A DNA stretch of 5,308 nucleotides from Chloroflexota bacterium (GTDB lineage Bacteria; Chloroflexota; Dehalococcoidia; Dehalococcoidales; JAUYDJ01), in NCBI GenBank assembly GCA_030690025.1, contig JAUYDJ010000136.1:1-5308 (forward strand). The letters are read 5' to 3'. The notes beneath the pieces were generated by a model. It was not told the DNA's origin. It searched no databases and was given only the letters and a program-made list of their open reading frames with translations. Of the stretch, positions 1 through 5,308 are shown one piece after another. The first letter of the stretch is position 1, and each line of letters opens with the position of its first letter. The translations under genes were made by a program, and so were the position numbers.

Positions 1-63
1 CCGGAGGCCAGGGCTGGTTTTGACCGCGCCATGCCGCCGCCGCTGCCAAAGGCGTCAAAATAG
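1..63 (+). CDS. possible C-terminal tail of a convergent gene (partial, product unknown)
   Basis: Frame 1 of the plus strand is open from the window edge to a TAG at 61-63 and encodes a 20-residue tail, PEARAGFDRAMPPPLPKASK. The third codon positions are mostly G or C (14 of 20), as in neighbouring genes. The frame would end 13 bp before the convergent kinase gene. The same bases on the minus strand also have an open frame, with an ATG at 32-30 (MARSKPALAS...) that could start another gene after the kinase. Too little sequence is present to decide between them, and neither tail is a family I recognise. Confidence 0.3.
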   Translation, partial: PEARAGFDRAMPPPLPKASK

Positions 64-74
64 AATGAGTTCTA
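57..74 (-). terminator. weak terminator-like hairpin after the histidine kinase gene
   Basis: Read on the minus strand, the sequence just after the kinase stop codon is TAGAA-CTCA-TTCTA followed by TTTT. This gives a perfect 5-bp stem with a 4-base loop and a short U-run. The stem has only one G:C pair and the U-run is four bases, so it would be a poor intrinsic terminator. It is in the right place to end the regulator-kinase transcript. The hairpin overlaps the stop codon of the possible convergent reading frame. Confidence 0.3.
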
Positions 75-76
75 CC

Positions 77-2080
77 CTAGACAGGCACCTCAACCGTGAC
101 GGTGGTGCCCTGACCCGGGGTTGACTGTATAGTAAGCTTACCGCCGATAAGCTGGGCGCGCTCTTGCATACCGGCCAGGCCCAACTTACCGGCGCCGGCC
201 AGGTCGCCCGTCCTTTCCGGCAGCGCGAAACCTTTGCCGTTGTCCTGGACGGTCAGGGTAGTCTTATCGGGGCCAAATTCCACGGTGACCCAGGCACGGG
301 TCGCCTGCGAGTGTTTCCACACGTTTCGCAATGCCTCCTGGGCAATCCGGAAGAGCACCAGCTCGGTTTCCGGCGGAAAACGCTTTGCCGTACCGAGCAC
401 GCCAATGCCGATAGGTATGACAAAATGCCGGGTCAGGTCGGAGGCCAGCCACTCCAGCGCTGGCAGCAGCCCTAAGTCATCCAGCACGGACGGGCGCAGG
501 TCCTGGGCGAAGCGGCGCACCCCATCCAGAATCTTGGCCGTCTCCTGCCGCAGCTCTTCCAGAGTCTCGGTCTCTTTGGGCGAAAGACGGTCGTTAGTGG
601 AGATAAAACTGTCCAGGCGGCGGGAGAGTGCCACCAGCCCCTGGGCGGTATCGTCGTGGAGCTCCCGGGCAATACGACGCCGCTCCTCTTCCTGGGCGCG
701 GGTTACCTGCTGCAGATAAAACTTGAGGTTCGCCTGCATGCGCTTTTCAGCGGTGACGTCACGGGCAATATTCTGGAAAGCCCGGGGCTTACCATCACTG
801 ATAACCAGGCCGGTGGTGAGCATACATATTGCCTCGCTGCCATCCTTCTTGATTAATCTCTGCTCGTAAGGCAGCGCCACGGGCTGGTGCTCCAGGAGTC
901 CGCGCCTCACCTCCCTGGCCAGGTTCAGACTCTCCTCGCTGAGGAACGACTTCACATTGGCTTTATGCAGCTCCGCCACCGAATATCCGGTCAGGCCCTC
1001 GCAGGCTTTATTCGCCATCTGGATGTTGCCTTCCAGGTCGTGGACCCAGATGGCCTCGTTGGCACTCTCGAACAGCTCGCGGTAGTTTTTCTCCGATGTC
1101 CGCAGTTGCTCGGCCATCAGCCGTTCCTGCTGATAAAGGCGGGCGTTATCAATGGCCATGCCAATCTGGCCGCCGATACTGGTGAGCAGCTCCACTTCCT
1201 CATTCTGGAATTGCCGGGACTGGCGCGTGGATACGCTGATGGTGCCTAGCACCTTGCCCCGGGCCTTCAAGGGCACAATCAACAGCGCCTGGATACCTTC
1301 CCGCTTCACTATCTCGCGGGTCAGCCGGGGGTCCTGGGAAGCGTCCGCCACCAGCATCGGTTCGCCGCTATCGGCTACCCGGCCGTTGAAACCCTCGCCC
1401 ACCTTCAGCCGCATCAGACCGGCGGCATACTCATCGGAAGCGCCCCGGCATACCTTGAGTTCCAGCTCCTGAGTGTCTTCATGCAGCAGGTAGACCAGGG
1501 CTATCTCCAGGTTCATTACTTCCAGGACTTTGTCCGCCGCCGCAGCGAGGACGTCATCCAGCTCCAGGGAACGGGAGATGACCGCCGAAATGGCATTGAT
1601 GGCCGCCAGCCGTTTCTCATTGCTCATTATGGCCTGGACATGCGATTGAAGCTCCTGCTTGGTCCCTTCCAGGTTGATTAACGCCTGCTGGCGGCGCTCT
1701 TGCTCCCGGTTGTAGCCGCGAAACCATAAATTAACCAGCCCGCCGATGATGATAACCCCACCGGTCTCAAACAGCGCGTCAGGCACATACTGGGATATGA
1801 GAAAGACACGGGGCAACATGACCAGCAACGCCGCAGCCAGGCTAATCAGGCCGGCCTTGTTTCCAAGAATAAAGCCGGCGTAGCTTATGGGCAGCAGGAA
1901 GAAAATACGTTCCGCCCCGTGCCGGGTCAGTCCCAGGAAACCGAAAAGCGATGGTTCACTGGTATGTAGAATCTGTTGCGGATAATGCAGGACAATCCCA
2001 AGGACAAACATGGCCACAATCAGCCAGAAATGGGGACTCCTCACTATCCCCGGCAAGCGACTCGTCTTATTTGCAGCCAT
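77..2080 (-). CDS. membrane-anchored GAF-PAS sensor histidine kinase (HisKA_3 / NarL-partner type)
   Basis: This 667-residue protein is the sensor half of a two-component system; it should autophosphorylate on His and pass the phosphate to the regulator encoded just upstream. Hydrophobic stretches at about residues 17-33, 58-72, 75-97 and 107-119 form an N-terminal membrane domain of a type I do not recognise. A coiled-coil linker (about 122-155) leads to a GAF domain (about 160-315) and a PAS domain (about 330-445). The HisKA_3 dimerisation domain has RRIARELHDDTAQG with phospho-acceptor His475. The HATPase domain follows, with N-box Asn586 (QEALRNVWKHS), G1 box DNGKGF (613-618) and GLAGMQERA near 634-642. 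All catalytic motifs look intact and the length is normal. The PAS domain lacks the four-cysteine cluster of NreB-type oxygen sensors, so the signal is unknown. The start is the first ATG before the membrane segment; the nearest purine-rich site (GAGGG) is rather far, at 15 bases. Confidence 0.93.
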   Translation of the reverse strand: MAANKTSRLPGIVRSPHFWLIVAMFVLGIVLHYPQQILHTSEPSLFGFLGLTRHGAERIFFLLPISYAGFILGNKAGLISLAAALLVMLPRVFLISQYVPDALFETGGVIIIGGLVNLWFRGYNREQERRQQALINLEGTKQELQSHVQAIMSNEKRLAAINAISAVISRSLELDDVLAAAADKVLEVMNLEIALVYLLHEDTQELELKVCRGASDEYAAGLMRLKVGEGFNGRVADSGEPMLVADASQDPRLTREIVKREGIQALLIVPLKARGKVLGTISVSTRQSRQFQNEEVELLTSIGGQIGMAIDNARLYQQERLMAEQLRTSEKNYRELFESANEAIWVHDLEGNIQMANKACEGLTGYSVAELHKANVKSFLSEESLNLAREVRRGLLEHQPVALPYEQRLIKKDGSEAICMLTTGLVISDGKPRAFQNIARDVTAEKRMQANLKFYLQQVTRAQEEERRRIARELHDDTAQGLVALSRRLDSFISTNDRLSPKETETLEELRQETAKILDGVRRFAQDLRPSVLDDLGLLPALEWLASDLTRHFVIPIGIGVLGTAKRFPPETELVLFRIAQEALRNVWKHSQATRAWVTVEFGPDKTTLTVQDNGKGFALPERTGDLAGAGKLGLAGMQERAQLIGGKLTIQSTPGQGTTVTVEVPV

Positions 2081-2107
2081 ATAATCCGGTATTTACCCTC
2101 AGCCTAT

Positions 2108-2174
2108 CCCCTCCCTTTTTATCGGGTGGGGAAGTCTCTCAAAGAGGACTCGCCCCTGATGCACAGGTTCAGGG
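2108..2174 (-). promoter_or_regulatory. three consecutive inverted repeats between regulator and kinase genes
   Basis: The regulator-kinase junction has three potential hairpins. The first spans the regulator stop codon: CCCTGA (2154-2159) pairs with TCAGGG (2169-2174) over a 9-base loop. The second is AGTC-T-CTC, AAA, GAGGACT (2133-2150), seven pairs with one bulged base. The third is CCCC-T-CCC (2108-2115) against GGG-T-GGGG (2124-2131), seven G:C pairs with one central mismatch. None is followed by a U-run on the minus strand, so they are not classical terminators. They could act as partial attenuators or mRNA processing sites. The structures are seen; the function is inferred. Confidence 0.4.
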
Positions 2175-2837
2175 CAGGTCTTCCAGGTTAAACCAGCCTT
2201 TGCGCAAGCCGTAGAGCACCGCTTCCGTGCGCGACCCCACGCCCAGCTTGTTGAAGATATTGCCCAGATGGGCCTGCACGGTACGGGGGCTGAGTGAAAG
2301 CTGCTCGGCGATATCCTTGTTGCTGATGCCCTTGGCCGCCAGCTTCAGCACCTCCATCTCACGGTCGCTAAGCGGCTCGATGGCCGGTACCTCCGCCGGA
2401 CTGGAAAACGGGGATACCAGGTGGCCGATAACGCGGCGGGCGATGGTGGGATAGAGCACTGACTCGCCGGCATGGACCGCCCGGATAGCGTCAATCAGCT
2501 CGCGGCCGCGCGCATTCTTGAGCAGGTAGCCGGCGGCGCCCGCTTCCAGCAGGGCAAAAATGTACTGGTCGTTATCATAAGCGGTAAGTATCAAGATAGC
2601 GGTCAGCGGGTAAAGCGCCTTTATCTGACGGGTGGCCTCGATGCCATTTAGCCTGGGCATGGCAATATCCATGATAACCACGTCAGGTCGCAGCTTTGAG
2701 GTCAGCTCCACCGCTTCCTGGCCATCACCGGCCTCACCGACCACTTCCATGTCGCTCTCGCGCTGCACCAGCTGGCGGGTGCCTTCCCGCACGATGACAT
2801 GGTCTTCCGCCAGCAGGACCTTAATCTTATCCGACAT
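2169..2837 (-). CDS. NarL/LuxR-family response regulator
   Basis: This 222-residue DNA-binding response regulator is of normal length for the NarL/FixJ group. The receiver domain (about 5-118) has the acidic pair Glu11-Asp12, the phospho-acceptor Asp57 in VVIMDIAMP, Thr85 in LILTAYD and the conserved Lys107 in GYLLK. A linker of about 30 residues leads to a LuxR-type helix-turn-helix (about 155-215) with LSDREMEVLKLAAKGISNKD and a recognition region around SPRTVQAHLGNIFNKLGV. All key residues are present, so it should be active. It is the first gene of the operon; the cognate kinase follows 88 bp later. It very probably activates or represses transcription in response to the kinase's unknown signal. 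A consensus-like promoter lies just upstream and the leader is very short, with only a weak TAGG ribosome site. Confidence 0.95.
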   Translation of the reverse strand: MSDKIKVLLAEDHVIVREGTRQLVQRESDMEVVGEAGDGQEAVELTSKLRPDVVIMDIAMPRLNGIEATRQIKALYPLTAILILTAYDNDQYIFALLEAGAAGYLLKNARGRELIDAIRAVHAGESVLYPTIARRVIGHLVSPFSSPAEVPAIEPLSDREMEVLKLAAKGISNKDIAEQLSLSPRTVQAHLGNIFNKLGVGSRTEAVLYGLRKGWFNLEDLP

Positions 2838-2853
2838 AATATTGCCTATTCCA

Positions 2854-2882
2854 ATTATAGCCTAACACACGCATAGCTTCAA
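2854..2882 (-). promoter_or_regulatory. sigma-70-type promoter of the regulator-kinase operon
   Basis: On the minus strand a TTGAAG box (2882-2877) is separated by exactly 17 bp from a perfect TATAAT box (2859-2854). The expected start point, about 2847, lies only some 10 bases before the regulator ATG at 2837. The box match and spacing are seen directly; promoter activity is inferred. Confidence 0.6.
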
Positions 2883-2887
2883 TGAAG
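2877..2887. promoter_or_regulatory. 11-bp palindrome overlapping the -35 box
   Basis: CTTCAATGAAG is a perfect inverted repeat (CTTCA, one central base, TGAAG) covering the -35 element of the regulator-kinase promoter. Its position would suit an operator, possibly for autoregulation, but an 11-bp palindrome can also arise by chance and no second copy was seen. Confidence 0.25.
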
Positions 2888-2924
2888 GCGTGGCAGACCT
2901 TTTCCTCAATCTAGTTGTCGTCAG

Positions 2925-2953
2925 TGTCATTGCGAGCGAGGTGAAGCAATCTG
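2925..2953. repeat. dispersed ATTGCGAGC...GCAATC repeat unit
   Basis: The sequence TGTCATTGCGAGCGAG continuing into GTGAAGCAATCTG matches the pattern of a short dispersed repeat that I know from many bacterial genomes (TCATTGCGAGCGAAGCGAAGCAATCT and variants). It has a terminal inverted pair, ATTGC and GCAAT, 12 bases apart. Only one copy is in this window, so the assignment rests on recognising the motif. It overlaps the 3' end of the recombinase gene and supplies its stop codon. Confidence 0.7.
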
Positions 2954-4708
2954 AATTATTGCACACCCTTCGGACGGCTGGCTATTTCCATCATTTCTGA
3001 AGTCTAGCGAACAACGAACCTTCATGGCTTTCAGGTCTTCAGACGGATAGACCCTGATACCCAACTTATTGATTATGTCCCGTTTTTCTGTAAACGTAGC
3101 TTTGTCCAGGTTTTCCTGTGCCAACCCCTCTAACTGCTTTCTCAGTTCCTCAATATTGACCGCAGGCTTCCCGTCTTCCATCAACCCGCTGAGACGTTTT
3201 ATTTCCTGTTCCGCTTTATCTATCGTATCCCGGTGGTCATTGACCTTGGATTTAGCCTCCTCGAGACTGTACAGTCCACCTTCAAAACCTTCCCTCACCT
3301 TAGCCATCTTGGTTTGGGACCGAAATATCTTCTGCTGCTCCAGCTTGGCCAGCTTGTCTATATCGTGATTCTGCTTCTCCACGACTGATAGTTGTTCCTG
3401 GACCCAGTCATCCTGCCTCAATATGGCATAAACACAGTCCCAAACGGTGGTATCCCACGTGTGAGGGATGAACCGGCGATAAGTGCAGTGCTCAACCTGG
3501 GATGCGTGGTTCAACCTGGAACATAAATAGTAGAATTTCTCAATATAACGGCTGCGTTTCAATACCAAAGGCTTACCACATCGCGGGCAGAATATGCGGT
3601 TACGGAGCAAAGCCGTAATGACCTTTCCCTCTTTCCCCCTCCCACGACCCCGCTCCCTTACCGTCTTGTTAGCTCTCAGCCATAACTCTTCGGTAACAAG
3701 GGGCGGTATGCTGAACTCTACTGCCTCACCGGCCGGTTTAGGTCTAATCAAAGTCCTCCTGACCGCTCCGGTTATATCGCCTAATGGTCGCCTCGGGTTC
3801 GGCACTCTGGCGTTGGCATTGTACTGATGTCGACCGATGTAACCGTGGTTAAGCATGACATAGCGTACGCTATCTTGTGCCCAGATACCCCCGCTGGGTC
3901 CTTTGATACCCATCTCATTCAGCTTCTTGGCCACCCAGTATACCGTGCGTCCTTCGTTACCGACCCAGTGGAAGATTTTGACAATGGTGTCGGCCGGGCT
4001 CCCTGACACTGGCTTACCATCCGGACCGGTACCATTGAGTTCCCACCAGGCTTTCTTTATGTGTATTTTACCATCATGCGCTATCTCAGCGTCCCTCCGG
4101 TAAACATACCCGTATGCGGCCTTGTGCGACGGTACCCACCCCTTGAGCACACGCCCTATGTTACCGGCCACGGCATTGCGGTTAGTTGCCAGCCTGGCCA
4201 GCTTGTTGCTGAAGGTAAGTGCCGACCGGGCAAACTGGCTGCCGACATCCATGCCGCTGGGAGCGTCGCCGAATAGCAGCCTGATGCCCAGTATCTCGCA
4301 TTCTCTTTCGAAGACCTGCTGGGGCGCTGGCTCCCTTGATAGGCAGCGCAGGTCAGCAAAGAGGATGCCGACAATCTTTTGCTTCTCGGCCAGTTCATGT
4401 CTCAAAAACAGCATTGCCGGGCGGTCCAAATGCTCGCCTGTCTCATGGTCATAGAAGACGTATTCCCTCGGTACTACTATACCCTGGTCCCTGGCCATTT
4501 TAGCCATGGTAAGCAGGTACTCAGGCAGCCGATTGTTCTGTGCCTGCTGGTCAAGGCTCTGGCGGCAGTAGGCTGTCCACCATATAGGCTTCGAAAGGTC
4601 GCAGCCCTCTACGCCGAAGCCCTTTTCATAGCCGGCAGCCTTAGCCGCCTCGATTACGTACCCGTCAATTTGGTCCTTAGCTATGCACTCTACGTCATGG
4701 ACAGTCAT
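2927..4708 (-). CDS. large serine recombinase (resolvase / recombinase / zinc-ribbon)
   Basis: This 593-residue site-specific recombinase would cut and rejoin DNA through a 5'-phosphoserine intermediate to integrate or excise an element. After an unusual 42-residue N-terminal extension, the catalytic domain begins at TAYCRQS with nucleophile Ser51 and Arg49. The conserved LDRP (94-97) follows, then LSREP (123-127). Where the family normally has D-R-L-S/G-R, this protein reads R121-C-L-S-R125. The recombinase domain spans about 238-345 and a zinc ribbon has Cys374, Cys377, Cys396 and Cys408. A long charged coiled coil (about 435-545) completes the usual C-terminal DNA-binding region. Start ATG 4708 has AGGAG 8 bases upstream and overlaps the preceding stop as ATGA, implying translational coupling. 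The final residues QIASPRSQ and the stop are encoded by a dispersed repeat, so the native C-terminus may have been replaced. Family assignment is firm; activity is uncertain. Confidence 0.92.
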   Translation of the reverse strand: MTVHDVECIAKDQIDGYVIEAAKAAGYEKGFGVEGCDLSKPIWWTAYCRQSLDQQAQNNRLPEYLLTMAKMARDQGIVVPREYVFYDHETGEHLDRPAMLFLRHELAEKQKIVGILFADLRCLSREPAPQQVFERECEILGIRLLFGDAPSGMDVGSQFARSALTFSNKLARLATNRNAVAGNIGRVLKGWVPSHKAAYGYVYRRDAEIAHDGKIHIKKAWWELNGTGPDGKPVSGSPADTIVKIFHWVGNEGRTVYWVAKKLNEMGIKGPSGGIWAQDSVRYVMLNHGYIGRHQYNANARVPNPRRPLGDITGAVRRTLIRPKPAGEAVEFSIPPLVTEELWLRANKTVRERGRGRGKEGKVITALLRNRIFCPRCGKPLVLKRSRYIEKFYYLCSRLNHASQVEHCTYRRFIPHTWDTTVWDCVYAILRQDDWVQEQLSVVEKQNHDIDKLAKLEQQKIFRSQTKMAKVREGFEGGLYSLEEAKSKVNDHRDTIDKAEQEIKRLSGLMEDGKPAVNIEELRKQLEGLAQENLDKATFTEKRDIINKLGIRVYPSEDLKAMKVRCSLDFRNDGNSQPSEGCAIIQIASPRSQ

Positions 4709-4905
4709 AATTTCGTCTCCTTTCTGCTAAATAGCCAGCCGCGGATGTCTGAGAGAGACTGCTCATCTAGCTCGGTTTCAACGGCCCCCGCTTCAATGAC
4801 CACATCCGGCTCACTTGCCACGCTGTCCAGCAGCGCCTTGAAAGCCCGCCGTACTGCTTTTCTTAGCTGTGCTTCTTTTACCACAGAGCATTTCGTTTTC
4901 TCCAT
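4705..4905 (-). CDS. small protein of unknown function, translationally coupled to the recombinase
   Basis: This 66-residue protein is not one I recognise. Its strongest support is its context: a near-perfect ribosome site lies just before the ATG, and its TGA stop overlaps the recombinase ATG as ATGA. It begins with a basic, probably helical segment (about 9-28: KEAQLRKAVRRAFKALLDSV). An acidic, valine-rich middle (32-50) follows, then a short C-terminal segment with DIRGWLFSRKE. It has no signal peptide, membrane segment or cysteine pair (a single Cys6). Small basic proteins next to serine recombinases sometimes act as recombination directionality factors or other accessory proteins; that role here is only a hypothesis from position. 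It could equally be a small conserved phage-like protein of another function. Confidence 0.75.
   Translation of the reverse strand: MEKTKCSVVKEAQLRKAVRRAFKALLDSVASEPDVVIEAGAVETELDEQSLSDIRGWLFSRKETKL
4717..4721 (-). promoter_or_regulatory. ribosome binding site of the recombinase
   Basis: AGGAG (within AAAGGAGA) lies 8 bases before the recombinase ATG at 4708, inside the last codons of the 66-residue gene. It decides the recombinase start and supports translational coupling. Confidence 0.8.
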
Positions 4906-4909
4906 GCCG

Positions 4910-4918
4910 CACCTCCTC
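4910..4918 (-). promoter_or_regulatory. very strong ribosome binding site of the 66-residue gene
   Basis: GAGGAGGTG on the minus strand lies 4 bases before the ATG at 4905, in the 21-bp gap after the upstream gene. It matches the 16S rRNA tail better than any other site in the window, which suggests high translation of the small protein and supports it as a real gene. Confidence 0.8.
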
Positions 4919-4926
4919 GAGAATAT

Positions 4927-5190
4927 TCACTTGTCTTCCACGGGTAGGCTGGGGTCGAGGGTATACCTGCCTCTGCCCAGGTGGCGCAAGAATCTTCGGT
5001 GAGAAGAATAGTGGTGATAGGATGAGTGGTTTGGAGCCGAAGCTATAACGTGGGAAACCCAACTCGATTTCTTAAGCTTCAACTCCGGATATCTACGGGT
5101 AGCCAGGTGGTAAAGCTCGGCGGCGCTAAACTCCTTTTCCCCGGTGTCGACCACCGAGGCCTTTGCGGCTTCCAGCACCAGGTCGAACAT
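4927..5190 (-). CDS. small winged-helix-like protein, first gene of the recombinase operon
   Basis: This 87-residue protein looks like a compact winged helix-turn-helix. A first helix (about 2-11, FDLVLEAAK) is followed by SAAELYHLATRRYP (22-35) and a likely recognition helix KKSSWVSHVIASAP (40-53). A histidine- and serine-rich turn NHSSYHHYSSHRR (54-66) leads to a wing-like hairpin FLRHLGRGRYTL (67-78). The pattern of a conserved P-N-H-x-S-Y-x-H-Y-S followed by G-x-G-x-Y-x-L resembles small uncharacterised wHTH domains of the DUF7669 kind, but that comparison is from memory. It ends 21 bp before the 66-residue gene, so the three genes probably form one operon, and it could regulate the module. 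The ATG at 5190 is the only ATG, GTG or TTG in this frame near the N-terminus, but it has no convincing ribosome site and the frame is open further upstream. Confidence 0.7.
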   Translation of the reverse strand: MFDLVLEAAKASVVDTGEKEFSAAELYHLATRRYPELKLKKSSWVSHVIASAPNHSSYHHYSSHRRFLRHLGRGRYTLDPSLPVEDK

Positions 5191-5289
5191 GGTCTTGCCC
5201 CGGCCCAGCTCGAGTCTTTTCCCGGGCTTAATCTCGCTTCCTTCGAGCTTGACGGTGACTACGCACTCGCGGATTCTGATGTAAGAAGA
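5191..5289 (-). other. open, coding-like frame upstream of the winged-helix gene's start
   Basis: In the same frame as the winged-helix gene, 33 codons upstream of its ATG are open back to a TAA at 5292-5290. They read like ordinary protein (for example RECVVTVKLEGSEIKPGK, then RLELGRGKT just before Met1) but contain no ATG, GTG or TTG. One in-frame CTG lies six codons before the ATG. This may be the lost N-terminus of a longer protein, a frameshifted start, or non-coding leader sequence. An AATAAT, a possible -10 element, lies at 5294-5289, but its -35 region would be beyond the window. Confidence 0.35.
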
Positions 5290-5308
5290 TTATTCTCAAC
5301 GTCTATTG

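Larger units (their letters stand above)
2925..5308 (-). mobile_element. probable end of an integrated element with a serine-recombinase module
   Basis: A large serine recombinase with two tightly coupled small genes sits beside an ordinary two-component locus, the usual layout for one end of an integrative island or prophage. Composition also shifts: by hand count 2341-2400 (regulator) is 39/60 G+C, while 3061-3120 (recombinase 3' part) is 24/60. Other parts of the recombinase are richer (35/60 in 3961-4020), so the contrast is uneven. No attachment-site core or terminal repeat was found, the left limit is only a guess at the repeat, and the right end is outside the window. Confidence 0.4.

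Noticed and set aside
234..719. A 161-codon plus-strand open frame opposite the kinase catalytic region
   Set aside because: The product is a Ser/Arg-rich shadow translation, and the opposite strand encodes intact HisKA_3 and HATPase motifs.
887..1472. Overlapping plus-strand open frames opposite the GAF and PAS domains
   Set aside because: They are shadows caused by high G+C content. The minus strand has clear domain conservation.
77..2080. Oxygen-sensing NreB-like iron-sulfur kinase
   Set aside because: The protein has only three scattered cysteines (211, 360, 419) and lacks the four-cysteine cluster in the PAS region.
2838..2926. tRNA or tmRNA 3' end as the integration target
   Set aside because: No T-arm GGTTC-like motif, acceptor pairing or CCA end is visible in this stretch.
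2940..2968. Second inverted pair GCAAT / ATTGC just beside the dispersed repeat, as a recombinase terminator
   Set aside because: The stem is only 5 bp with a 7-base loop and no U-run follows on the minus strand. It also lies inside the coding region.
4379..5002. A 207-codon open frame on the plus strand, antisense to the recombinase operon
   Set aside because: It lies opposite three minus-strand genes with strong ribosome sites and family matches. Its translation is low in complexity, matches no family I know and has no ribosome site I could support.
1..5308. CRISPR array or tandem repeats
   Set aside because: No regularly spaced direct repeats were seen on either strand.

Overview
The window carries two functional blocks, and every well-supported gene is on the minus strand, so transcription runs from high to low coordinates. 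Two traits suggest a Chloroflexota bacterium of the Dehalococcoidia type, perhaps from a subsurface or anaerobic community: a GAF-PAS sensor kinase paired with a NarL-type regulator, and a large serine recombinase with the 'CRQSLDQQAQNNRLPEYL' start. A dispersed 'TCATTGCGAGC...GAAGCAATCT' repeat fits this but is not specific to the group. The taxonomic call is inference from family resemblance only.

Left block (about 1-2882): a two-component system. A NarL/LuxR-type response regulator (2837 to 2169) is followed after 88 bp by a membrane-anchored sensor histidine kinase (2080 to 77). A good sigma-70-type promoter (TTGAAG, 17 bp, TATAAT) lies just upstream of the regulator and predicts a very short leader. 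The 88-bp gap between the two genes, with the regulator's stop codon, holds three consecutive inverted repeats that could alter the regulator-to-kinase ratio. Left of the kinase, bases 1-76 hold a possible C-terminal tail of a convergent plus-strand gene and a weak terminator-like hairpin.

Right block (about 2925-5308): a compact three-gene operon. It runs from a small winged-helix-like protein (5190 to 4927), through a 66-residue protein of unknown function with a very strong ribosome binding site (4905 to 4705), to a 593-residue large serine recombinase (4708 to 2927) whose start overlaps the previous stop as ATGA. This looks like the integration module of a mobile or island element placed next to the chromosomal two-component locus. 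No attachment sites could be defined, and the far end lies outside the window.

Three points deserve attention. The last eight recombinase residues and its stop codon are encoded by the dispersed repeat. The usual D-R-L-S/G-R catalytic motif reads as R-C-L-S-R. The reading frame of the small winged-helix gene stays open for 33 codons upstream of its only usable start. I found no CRISPR array, tRNA, rRNA or recognisable riboswitch.
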